Origin: an uncultured Ruminococcus sp.
Lineage (GTDB): Bacteria; Bacillota; Clostridia; Oscillospirales; Ruminococcaceae
NCBI GenBank assembly: GCA_910579835.1
Contig: CAJTWQ010000016.1
Span: forward strand, 1 to 35,123
Direction of reading: 5' to 3'
DNA: 35,123 nucleotides
Shown here: positions 16,197-22,694 of the stretch, piece after piece
Layout: every line of letters starts with the position of its first letter
Numbering within the stretch: position 1 is the stretch's first letter
The notes under the pieces: model-generated
Databases searched by the model: none
The model's input: only the letters and a program-made list of their open reading frames with translations
What the model was told of the DNA's origin: nothing
Program-made: the position numbers and the translations under genes

Positions 16197-17051
16197 ATGG
16201 AAAAGATAAATAATATATCAAAGCGGATAATCTGTACGCCCAGCCCGTCGGCACGGAACGGTTTTTTTTACGTTCAGGAGACAGGTCGGATGGCGGCGGG
16301 AGATACGGCGGCGACACACAGGCAGAATCTGGAATCATTTCTGTTTGCCGCCGTTATTAAGGGCAGGGGAGAGCTTAATTTCGGACGGGAGACATATACG
16401 GCATCGAAAGGAGAGTGTTTCCTTATTGACTGTAGGCTGCCTCATTTCTACAGAAGCTCTGCCGATGAGCCATGGGAGCTTATTTGGGTTTATTTTAACG
16501 GAGCTACATCGCAGCAGTATTATGATTTTTTTCTGTCACAGTCGAAAAATGTGTTTCGTCTGTCGTCCTTTGAAAGGGCGGTGTCGGCGGTAACAAAGAT
16601 TATTGAAGTCAACGAAGAAAAAAGTCCTGATGCCGAAATAATATCCTCCAAATATATTATGGATCTTTTGACGCTTGCGCTTATGGCGAATTACGGCATG
16701 GAGCAATACGATTCTGTACTTAAAAACAAGCTTATGGCGGTACATAATTATATAGATGATCATTTTAGTGAGGATTTGTCGCTGGAAATGCTGTCATCGA
16801 AGTTCTACATCAGTAAATTCTATTTAACAAGGGAATATAAGAAGATTTATGGAATGACGATTTTTCAGCATATTATTACAGCGAGGATAAATTACGGAAA
16901 GAAGCTGCTGCGATTTTCAGATAAATCAATTGATGATATAGCTCATCTCTGCGGTTTCAACGACCAGAGCTATTTTGCAAGGCAGTTCAAAAAGTCGGAG
17001 AACATTACATGCTTTACATATCGGAAAATGTGGATGGATAAAAGCAAATAA
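16197..17051 (+). CDS. AraC family transcriptional regulator
   Basis: 284 residues. The N-terminal cupin-like sensor (about 20-150) has the motif GRGELNFGRETYTASKGECF. The C-terminal domain (about 180-280) carries the two AraC helix-turn-helix elements, LSLEMLSSKFYISKFYLTREYKK and SIDDIAHLCGFNDQSYFARQFKK. Such proteins usually respond to sugars or related small molecules; the ligand is not readable here and no catabolic genes are adjacent. The stop codon runs directly into the terminator shared with rnpB. Confidence 0.92.
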   Translation: MEKINNISKRIICTPSPSARNGFFYVQETGRMAAGDTAATHRQNLESFLFAAVIKGRGELNFGRETYTASKGECFLIDCRLPHFYRSSADEPWELIWVYFNGATSQQYYDFFLSQSKNVFRLSSFERAVSAVTKIIEVNEEKSPDAEIISSKYIMDLLTLALMANYGMEQYDSVLKNKLMAVHNYIDDHFSEDLSLEMLSSKFYISKFYLTREYKKIYGMTIFQHIITARINYGKKLLRFSDKSIDDIAHLCGFNDQSYFARQFKKSENITCFTYRKMWMDKSK

Positions 17052-17077
17052 AAAGAGAGCCGGAGGCTCTCTTTTTA
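17051..17077. terminator. Bidirectional terminator between the AraC gene and rnpB
   Basis: A perfect 12-bp stem (17051-17062 with 17066-17077) and a three-base loop, with A5 and T5 at the two ends, so it terminates both converging transcripts. Confidence 0.9.
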
Positions 17078-17083
17078 CAATAT

Positions 17084-17424
17084 GACCAGACCGATAAGCC
17101 GGGTTCTGTCGTGTGCGGTAATTTATCTACTCCTGCCGTCGCCGGCAGGCTCAAGCCGCCATTACTTTATATCCGCCGGGCAGACGTTAAGATATAAAGC
17201 ACCAATAGACGTTGCATCGGATAGGGTTTACATAGCAGTACAGTCTCCTGTACTCTGGTGAGCTCTTACCTCGCCTTTCCACCATCGCCCTCGTAAGAAA
17301 GCAGTATATCTCTGTTGCACTTGCCCTAAGGTCGCCCTCGGCTGCCGTTAGCAGCTATCCTGCCCTGTGATGCCCGGACTTTCCTCATAAACTAAAACGT
17401 TTCCGCTACCGCATAGTCTGCTCG
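17084..17424 (-). ncRNA. rnpB: RNase P RNA, bacterial type A-like
   Basis: Catalytic RNA of RNase P, which matures tRNA 5' ends. On the minus strand the 5' region carries the conserved GAGGAAAGTCCGGGCAT. The 3' region carries AGAACCCGGCTTATCGGTCTGG, whose two ends pair with the 5' GAGCAGAC as helix P1 (one mismatch). The internal GCAACAGAGATATACTG and GGTAAGAGCTCACCAG regions also fit the conserved core. Length is about 340 bases. The 5' end is set seven bases after the -10 of a consensus promoter; the 3' boundary is approximate. Confidence 0.95.
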
Positions 17425-17430
17425 TATTTA

Positions 17431-17459
17431 TTATAAACCTTTTTTGGAAATTTGTCAAC
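17431..17459 (-). promoter_or_regulatory. Consensus promoter of rnpB
   Basis: On the minus strand TTGACA (17454-17459), exactly 17 bases, TATAAT (17431-17436): a perfect sigma-A consensus, as expected for an abundant stable RNA. Confidence 0.9.
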
Positions 17460-17526
17460 TGCCTTGTATACTTGTACAAAATATAATTTTAAATTTGTAT
17501 AAAATCGATATAAATTTCGATGATAA

Positions 17527-17555
17527 TTGACAAAAAATTAAAAATAGTGTATAAT
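17527..17555 (+). promoter_or_regulatory. Consensus promoter of the diguanylate cyclase gene
   Basis: TTGACA (17527-17532), 17 bases, TATAAT (17550-17555): a perfect consensus, divergent from rnpB. The leader is about 70 bases. Confidence 0.85.
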
Positions 17556-17633
17556 GTGTATATAGCAAACAACATAATAAAGCAGTATAGATGAAAAATG
17601 ATTTAATAAGTTATATGTGAGGTGACGCTTGAC

Positions 17634-18911
17634 ATGGAGGTTTCTGAGCAGAAGTCCAAAAAGAAGATATTGTTTATTTCCGGAAATGAAAAAGTTTCTG
17701 GAGAGATCTGCACCTTGCTGACTAATAAGTACAGCTTTTATCTTGCTGATAATCTAAATGCCGGCGAACAGCTTTTGGAGCAGCATTACAGTGAAATATC
17801 GGCAATATTGCTGGATTCCATGCTTGCAGCGGAAAACGGCAGAAATTTTATTAAATATGTTGAGGATGAACCTAAATTCATGTTTATACCTATTGTTCTG
17901 GCTGCCCCTGCTATTCCTCTGAATGAAGAGATAGACTGTCTTTCTCTTGGGGCAGTTGATATTATTGTTTCGCCTTTTCATAAGGTACTGACGGAGCGGC
18001 GTATTGAAAACGCTATAAGATTAAAGGATTCCGCGTCTTTCTATGAAATTGAAAGAATACTTAAGGCGCTTCCTTCAAATATATATCTTAAAGACGCAGA
18101 CTGCAAGTACATTTTTGCTACTCAGTACTGGAATCATCTTCAGCATGATGATGATCCGGACTGGACAATTCGTGGAAAGACTGACATTGAAATACGAAAG
18201 GATAGGGAAAACGCTATTGCAGCTATGGAAGCTGATAAAGAGCTTATGCGGACAGGCAAGGGCGCGTCTTATATAATTGAGATTAATAATGATAATGTTC
18301 AGGAGTTTTTTGAGGTCATAAAGCAGCCGGTCTGGGATGAAAATCAGAAGATATGCGGTATTGTGGGACTTATAAATAATGTTACCGAACATGAAAAACT
18401 CAAAAATAAACTAAAACTTGCTGCCGATACCGATGGTCTTACAGGTCTGTTGAATCGAAGAAAAATTCAGTCTAAAATCGAGAATAATCTTCAGGGTTTA
18501 AAAAGCGGCGGAGTTTCGATGTCTGTTATTATGCTGGATATAGATAATTTTAAGTGCATTAATGATACTTATGGCCATAAGGAGGGGGATATGGTTATTA
18601 AGACTCTAGCCGGAATCCTCATGGATGAAAAAGTGATCGGTACGAGTGATTATTTTGCCGGTCGCTGGGGCGGTGAGGAATTTATGGTTCTGCTGAACAA
18701 TACGGAGCTTTCGGAGGCAGAGGAAATTGCTGAAAGGATACGCGTATCCTTTGGAACGGCTGATCTTGGCGGAATTCCACCGCAGACAATAAGTCTTGGA
18801 GTCGCCCAGGCAGGACTTTGCGATTCTGCTGATACATTGTGCACTCGTGTGGATATGGGACTATATAATGCTAAGGAATCCGGAAAAAATACCGTCAAAG
18901 CAGCTTACTGA
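17634..18911 (+). CDS. Receiver-PAS-GGDEF diguanylate cyclase
   Basis: 425 residues, cytoplasmic. A receiver-like domain (about 10-130) keeps the acceptor Asp (Asp61 in LLDSML) but lacks the acidic pair after strand 1 (FISGNEK) and the conserved Lys (IIVSP). Phosphorylation is therefore doubtful. A PAS domain (about 145-265) has SNIYLKDADCKYIF and a typical linker NNVTEHEKLKNKLK. The GGDEF domain (about 270-425) has DGLTGLLNRR, MLDIDNFKCINDTYGH and an intact GGEEF loop, so it should make c-di-GMP. No RxxD inhibitory site precedes the loop. An in-frame GTG at 17622 lies inside GAGGTGA, the ribosome-binding site for the ATG at 17634. Monocistronic. Confidence 0.9.
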   Translation: MEVSEQKSKKKILFISGNEKVSGEICTLLTNKYSFYLADNLNAGEQLLEQHYSEISAILLDSMLAAENGRNFIKYVEDEPKFMFIPIVLAAPAIPLNEEIDCLSLGAVDIIVSPFHKVLTERRIENAIRLKDSASFYEIERILKALPSNIYLKDADCKYIFATQYWNHLQHDDDPDWTIRGKTDIEIRKDRENAIAAMEADKELMRTGKGASYIIEINNDNVQEFFEVIKQPVWDENQKICGIVGLINNVTEHEKLKNKLKLAADTDGLTGLLNRRKIQSKIENNLQGLKSGGVSMSVIMLDIDNFKCINDTYGHKEGDMVIKTLAGILMDEKVIGTSDYFAGRWGGEEFMVLLNNTELSEAEEIAERIRVSFGTADLGGIPPQTISLGVAQAGLCDSADTLCTRVDMGLYNAKESGKNTVKAAY

Positions 18912-18952
18912 TAATTATGTTGTATATTGCCTTGTGTTCATAGGATTTTATG

Positions 18953-18990
18953 AAAATACCGTCTTTTGCAATCTAAAAGACGGTATTTTT
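18953..18990. terminator. Terminator of the diguanylate cyclase gene
   Basis: A perfect 15-bp stem (18953-18967 with 18975-18989) and a seven-base loop; the 3' arm ends in TATTTT followed by TGTATTT. It may also stop the converging glnA-like/ANTAR transcript. Between it and 19154 I see no gene or other signal. Confidence 0.85.
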
Positions 18991-19154
18991 GTATTTAGCT
19001 TCTTCCAGTTTGACAGGAGCTTATCAAAATTTATGGGCGAATGTAAGATCGCAAATATTTTTAGCGTTTTATTGTATTCTTTCTTGTGTTTGCTGTCAGG
19101 TTTTATTGTACTGCATCAAAGTGAATTTTATGTATTTTGCTTGTTAAACAACGG

Positions 19155-19730
19155 TTATTTTGAATCATAATCCGCAAGAATCTTCAGAGCTGTCTCTCTT
19201 CTTGACTGACGCTTGTTCATTGCTTGTTTCTCAATGTATCTGTGCGCCTGCGGCTCCGTGAATTTCAGGTATTTCATTAGTGTTGCCTTTGCACGGTTTA
19301 TTAATCGTATCTCCTCGATTTTCGACAGTACCTCTGAGCTTTCCTTTTTCATTCCGGCATGTTCATCATACTGAGCTGCGGCAAAATGAATGGCTTCTAT
19401 AAAAGTATCACTGCTGATCGGACGTGATACCACGCAGATTCCGCTTGAAAAAACATTTTCGGCAATATCTTCGGAAATATCATTTTCGCAGATAAGTATG
19501 ACTCCTGTCTGGTATTCGCCGGCGAGCATAAGAGAAAGCTCCTGACCGAATTCGTCAGACAGAGGGGAAACTACGGCTGCAAGGCTTATATCCGGCGCAG
19601 TGCGGATAAGACGCCGTGCTTCGCTGCCGCATGATGCCGTTATTATCCGGCTGAATCCCTCGTTGACAAGAAGCTGATTTATTATCATGACGTCCTTTTC
19701 TGATGACGAAACTATAAGCGCTTTGTTCAT
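19155..19730 (-). CDS. ANTAR-domain regulator with degenerate receiver
   Basis: 191 residues. The N-terminal receiver fold (about 1-120) lacks the phospho-acceptor: the strand that should end in Asp reads AAVVSP (Ser55), and the acidic pair is Ser-Ser-Ser at 8-10. A short helical linker leads to a C-terminal ANTAR domain (about 130-188) with LINRAKATLMKYLKFTEPQAHRYIEKQAMNKR, which closely follows the family pattern. ANTAR proteins bind paired hairpins in leader RNA and prevent termination, often for nitrogen genes. It lies 15 bases after the glutamine synthetase-like gene and is surely co-transcribed. Loss of the Asp means the input is not phosphorylation; it may be the neighbouring protein. 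Confidence 0.9.
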   Translation of the reverse strand: MNKALIVSSSEKDVMIINQLLVNEGFSRIITASCGSEARRLIRTAPDISLAAVVSPLSDEFGQELSLMLAGEYQTGVILICENDISEDIAENVFSSGICVVSRPISSDTFIEAIHFAAAQYDEHAGMKKESSEVLSKIEEIRLINRAKATLMKYLKFTEPQAHRYIEKQAMNKRQSRRETALKILADYDSK

Positions 19731-19745
19731 GTTTTTAGTTCCTTT

Positions 19746-21041
19746 TTACAGATATTTAAAGTAGGTTTTATCCTCGAATTCATCCTTGTTCCGTGCAAGA
19801 TCGTAGCTTTTAAGCTGTGCGTCGAGCTGATTGAAAATATTTCTGCGTGTTTCCGAGGAAAGAGTTCGCCTGACAAATTCGCTGCTTTCTGCAATCTCTG
19901 CGGCTTCTTTCAGGGAAGACGGCAGAGTCTGAAGCTCGTTGACGGCTGTGGTTGATTTTTTTGTACGGTCAAGGAGCGAGCATTCGCCATTGTAAATTCC
20001 TTCCATACCTGCGGCTAATATCAGTTTGAAAGTTATGTATGGATTGCAGGCGGCGTCTGCGGAGCGTATCTCAATACCGGGAACTGAACCGGAAGAACGG
20101 GGCAGGCGTATGAGCTGAGATCGGTTTTCACATGACCAGTCAACATATTTCGGAGCATATCCTATGCCGAATCGGCGGTAAGAATTTGTGGTACTGTTGA
20201 GAAATGCGGTTATCTCCCGAATATGCTTTAAAATGCCGGAAATAAAACATTTTCCTTTATGCGGCATTTCGCTGAAATCAGGATTAAAGAGATTTTCACC
20301 CGATTTTTTCATGCTTAATGAAATGCTGAGGGCGCTTCCGTGTTCATCTGCCAGCGGCTTTGGCATGAAAGAAGCAAAAAGCCCGTTCTGAGCTGCAATT
20401 GATTTTACTACGGTTTTGTAATGCACCATATTATCGGCAGCAGCAACAGGTTCGCTTTCGCGGAATTCGATTTCATTTTGGGCAGGACCGTGTTTATGAC
20501 ATGAGCTTCTCGGATTCATGCCCATTTCCTCCAGCGAAAGGCATATCTCGCGGCGCGGGTTTTCGCAGCGGTCAAGCGGCGCTACATCCATATATCCGCC
20601 GTTGTCATGGGGAAGCTTTGTCGGTTCGCCATGTCCGTCAAGCTCAAATAAATAGAATTCGCATTTTGTGCCCATTTCGCATGAATATCCCTCCAGCCTG
20701 AGCTTATTGATATAGTTGATAAGTTCTGTCCGCATATCTCCTACATAATCGCTGCCGTCAGTATTTTTCAGGCTGCAAAAAAATCTTACGACCCTGCCTG
20801 ACTTCGGTCGCCAGGGGAGAACGGAAAGCGTTGATATATCGGGGACAAGCAACAGGTCTGAGCAGTTTTCGTAAATACTCGATGCGTCGAACGGTATTCC
20901 GTATTCAAAAGCCTTTGAAAGTTCGTTAGGCATTATAGCTAAGTTTTTAAGATTTCCGAACATATCGCAGAATGTAAGACGTATAAATTTGACGTCGTTT
21001 TCTTCAATAAATTTCAGCAGTTCTTTGGGAGAATTATTCAT
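19746..21041 (-). CDS. Glutamine synthetase type I-like protein, catalytic metal ligands missing
   Basis: 431 residues with the full GS-I fold. The beta-grasp domain (about 10-100) is followed by the catalytic domain with GTKCEFYLF, CHKHGPAQNEIEF, FMPKPL, YAPKYVDWSCENRSQLIRLP and IEIRSADAACNPY. Compared with active clostridial GS-I, key residues are changed. The first Glu of ExE is Lys126. The HHE site reads CHK (Lys183). The metal His of the GxGxH segment is Ser239. The Glu before AP is Tyr295. Others are kept (Glu128, Glu190, Glu324, Arg326). ATP-dependent glutamine synthesis is therefore unlikely. With the ANTAR partner 15 bases downstream, a nitrogen-sensing or regulatory role is an inference. 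Strong RBS GGAGG. Confidence 0.9.
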   Translation of the reverse strand: MNNSPKELLKFIEENDVKFIRLTFCDMFGNLKNLAIMPNELSKAFEYGIPFDASSIYENCSDLLLVPDISTLSVLPWRPKSGRVVRFFCSLKNTDGSDYVGDMRTELINYINKLRLEGYSCEMGTKCEFYLFELDGHGEPTKLPHDNGGYMDVAPLDRCENPRREICLSLEEMGMNPRSSCHKHGPAQNEIEFRESEPVAAADNMVHYKTVVKSIAAQNGLFASFMPKPLADEHGSALSISLSMKKSGENLFNPDFSEMPHKGKCFISGILKHIREITAFLNSTTNSYRRFGIGYAPKYVDWSCENRSQLIRLPRSSGSVPGIEIRSADAACNPYITFKLILAAGMEGIYNGECSLLDRTKKSTTAVNELQTLPSSLKEAAEIAESSEFVRRTLSSETRRNIFNQLDAQLKSYDLARNKDEFEDKTYFKYL

Positions 21042-21111
21042 TGCAAAACCTCCGTGAATTTATAGTGCCTAGCACATTCGCTCACTTCGTTCGCTGCGTG
21101 CATATCGGCAA

Positions 21112-21145
21112 ATAGTAAACGCCAAATAAATTTGACGTTTACTAT
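21112..21145 (-). promoter_or_regulatory. Long hairpin in the leader of the glutamine synthetase-like gene
   Basis: Minus-strand arms 21130-21145 and 21112-21127 pair over up to 16 bases with one G-U pair and a tiny loop, starting about six bases after the predicted transcription start. A second, weaker hairpin follows (about 21069-21101; GCAC/GTGC closing). Two leader hairpins ahead of a gene co-transcribed with an ANTAR protein invite an antitermination model. However, I cannot confirm the six-base ANTAR loop signature, and no clear T tract follows either stem. Confidence 0.5.
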
Positions 21146-21157
21146 AAAACTATATTA

Positions 21158-21186
21158 ATTATACCACGTTTCTGTATTTAAGTAAA
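21158..21186 (-). promoter_or_regulatory. Promoter of the glutamine synthetase-like/ANTAR operon
   Basis: On the minus strand TTTACT (21181-21186), 17 bases, TATAAT (21158-21163), giving a leader of about 110 bases. The -35 is a moderate match. Confidence 0.6.
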
Positions 21187-21278
21187 TAGATTCGAAAAAA
21201 TATAATTGACAAAATTTTTTTGCCGTATTTTTTCATTTCTTTTGTATTTTTCTGAGGACTTCATAGCTTTTTGCATAA

Positions 21279-21284
21279 TATAAT
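21279..21284 (+). promoter_or_regulatory. Candidate -10 of the FemX-like gene
   Basis: TATAAT 38 bases upstream of the ATG. The expected -35 region (GGACTT) is a poor match. A TTGACA at 21206-21211 is too far upstream to pair with it. Confidence 0.35.
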
Positions 21285-21321
21285 TATATTATGTTAAAGT
21301 AATTGAAAGGAGTCCGTAAGG

Positions 21322-22488
21322 ATGTGGAAAGTAATTGATATATGGAATAAAAACGAGGCGGAAGCTTATGAGGCATTTGTACGCAGTCATATAAACGGAT
21401 CATTCATGCAGTCGATTAGCTGGGCAGAATTCAAGGCAAACTGGAAGCACGAGGCTGTTATGGTTACTGATGATAAAGGAAATGTAAAGGGAGCGGCGCT
21501 TATTCTAATTAAAAAGATTCCCCTTTTGAGAACAGCGTTTTTCTATTGTCCAAGAGGACCTGTATGTGATTATAATGACAAGGAAACCCTATCGGAGGTT
21601 TTTGAGGCCATAGGCGAGCTTGCAAAGAAATATCATGCATATGAGTTCAAGACGGACCCGTGTGTAACCGAGGATGATACGGAATATATAGATATATTCA
21701 GAGATTTTGGATTTCGTTTTAGAGCCGATGCTCCCGAACTGTCAACTATACAGGCAAGAAACAGTTATATGCTGTTTTTTAACGGGCGCAGCAAGGATGA
21801 ATTGTTTGCATCGTTTCACAGCAAGTGGCGGTATAATATCCGTGTGGCTCTGAAAAAGGGGGTTGAGTGCAGAGTATGCGGAAAAGAGGCTGTAGGTGAT
21901 TTTTACAGTCTTATGAAAGAAACGGGATCAAGGGACGGATTCTGCATAAGAGATGTCAGTTATTTTGAAGGCATGCTTGACAGATTGGGAGACAGCTGCC
22001 GTTTGTATATGTGCTATTGCGGCGGAATACCTCTGTCTGGTGCGGTATGCGTCAGGTATGCCGGAAAGTCACATTATGTTTACGGTGCGTCTACAGCTCA
22101 GATGAGAAATGTTATGCCGAATTATCTTATGCAGTGGACTATGATCTGTGACGCCGTTGACAGCGGATGCTATGTGCATGATTTTATGGGTATACCATTT
22201 TATAAGAATCCAGAACATCCGAATTACGGCGTTTACAGATTCAAGAAAGGATTTAGCGGACAAGTTGTAACTTATGCCGGAGAATTCGACTTTATCTATC
22301 GTCCGGTTTTATCAAAATTATCCGAGGCGGGATTTTTTATGCTAAGGCAGTTCAGGAAATTTTATACATGGATTACAATTAAAAGAAACAGGTCTGCCAA
22401 ATCAAAAAATGAAGCAAAACAGCCGTGTATTGACGCTAATGTTCAGGCTGCTGACGTAAAAACAAAAAAATTATTGGAAAACCATTGA
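21322..22488 (+). CDS. FemX/FemAB-like peptidoglycan aminoacyltransferase
   Basis: 388 residues, two GNAT-like domains. Family features visible: NGSFMQSISWAEFKANW at the N-terminus (about 25-41), YCPRGPVCDY (about 74-83), SFHSKWRYNIRVALKKGVE (about 167-185), YVYGAST near 252, LMQWTMICDAVDSGC, and FMGIPFYKNPEHPNYGVYRFKKGFSG (about 289-314). Such enzymes use aminoacyl-tRNA to add amino acids to lipid II as the interpeptide bridge, at the inner membrane face. The last 40 residues are a basic tail unlike the core. Located directly upstream of alaS; some Fem enzymes use Ala-tRNA, so the pairing may be meaningful (inference). RBS AAAGGAG, 13 bases upstream. Confidence 0.88.
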   Translation: MWKVIDIWNKNEAEAYEAFVRSHINGSFMQSISWAEFKANWKHEAVMVTDDKGNVKGAALILIKKIPLLRTAFFYCPRGPVCDYNDKETLSEVFEAIGELAKKYHAYEFKTDPCVTEDDTEYIDIFRDFGFRFRADAPELSTIQARNSYMLFFNGRSKDELFASFHSKWRYNIRVALKKGVECRVCGKEAVGDFYSLMKETGSRDGFCIRDVSYFEGMLDRLGDSCRLYMCYCGGIPLSGAVCVRYAGKSHYVYGASTAQMRNVMPNYLMQWTMICDAVDSGCYVHDFMGIPFYKNPEHPNYGVYRFKKGFSGQVVTYAGEFDFIYRPVLSKLSEAGFFMLRQFRKFYTWITIKRNRSAKSKNEAKQPCIDANVQAADVKTKKLLENH

Positions 22489-22512
22489 CATTTCCTGAAA
22501 ATGTGATATAAT
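22485..22512 (+). promoter_or_regulatory. Promoter of the alaS leader RNA
   Basis: TTGACA (22485-22490), 16 bases ending in TGA, TATAAT (22507-22512). A strong extended -10 promoter whose -35 overlaps the stop codon of the FemX-like gene. Start of transcription expected near 22519. Confidence 0.8.
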
Positions 22513-22518
22513 AAAAAT

Positions 22519-22662
22519 AATAACATTAATGGGATTGACTGCCTGCAAAGTGCTGCCGACGGAGATGCCGGAAGATACTGTGTTATTTGCAATAATTTCA
22601 GGTATGAATAGACCTTTCAGTATCATTAAGAGCCTGCGTCCCATTTGCGGCGGGGCTTTTTT
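22519..22662 (+). ncRNA. Structured leader RNA or small RNA upstream of alaS, class unknown
   Basis: About 144 bases between a strong promoter and an intrinsic terminator, with several compatible helices. A closing stem joins AATGGGA (22528-22534) and TCCCATT (22639-22645). GATACTG (22574-22580) pairs with CAGTATC (22618-22624). Inside that stem lie a GTTATT/AATAAT hairpin and an AGGT/ACCT hairpin. The TCCCATT arm lies in the loop of the terminator hairpin, so closing stem and terminator compete. This is the layout of an attenuator or riboswitch. The conserved T-box sequence (TGGNACC) is absent and I do not recognise another class. It could instead be a free-standing small RNA. Confidence 0.55.
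22631..22662 (+). terminator. Intrinsic terminator ahead of alaS
   Basis: AGCCTGC (22631-22637) pairs with GCGGGGCT (22650-22657) with one bulge, followed by TTTTTTG. It lies between the leader promoter and the alaS ribosome-binding site, so alaS expression requires read-through or an unseen promoter. The remaining 32 bases before alaS contain only the AAGGAG site. Confidence 0.7.
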
Positions 22663-22694
22663 GTGTTTATATTTTTATTAAGGAGCAAATCAAT

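Noticed and set aside
21206..21211. TTGACA as -35 of the FemX-like gene
   Set aside because: No -10 lies 16-18 bases downstream; the region there is a T run.
22519..22662. T-box riboswitch for alaS
   Set aside because: The expected TGGNACC T-box sequence is absent and no convincing specifier-containing Stem I was found, although a terminator is present.
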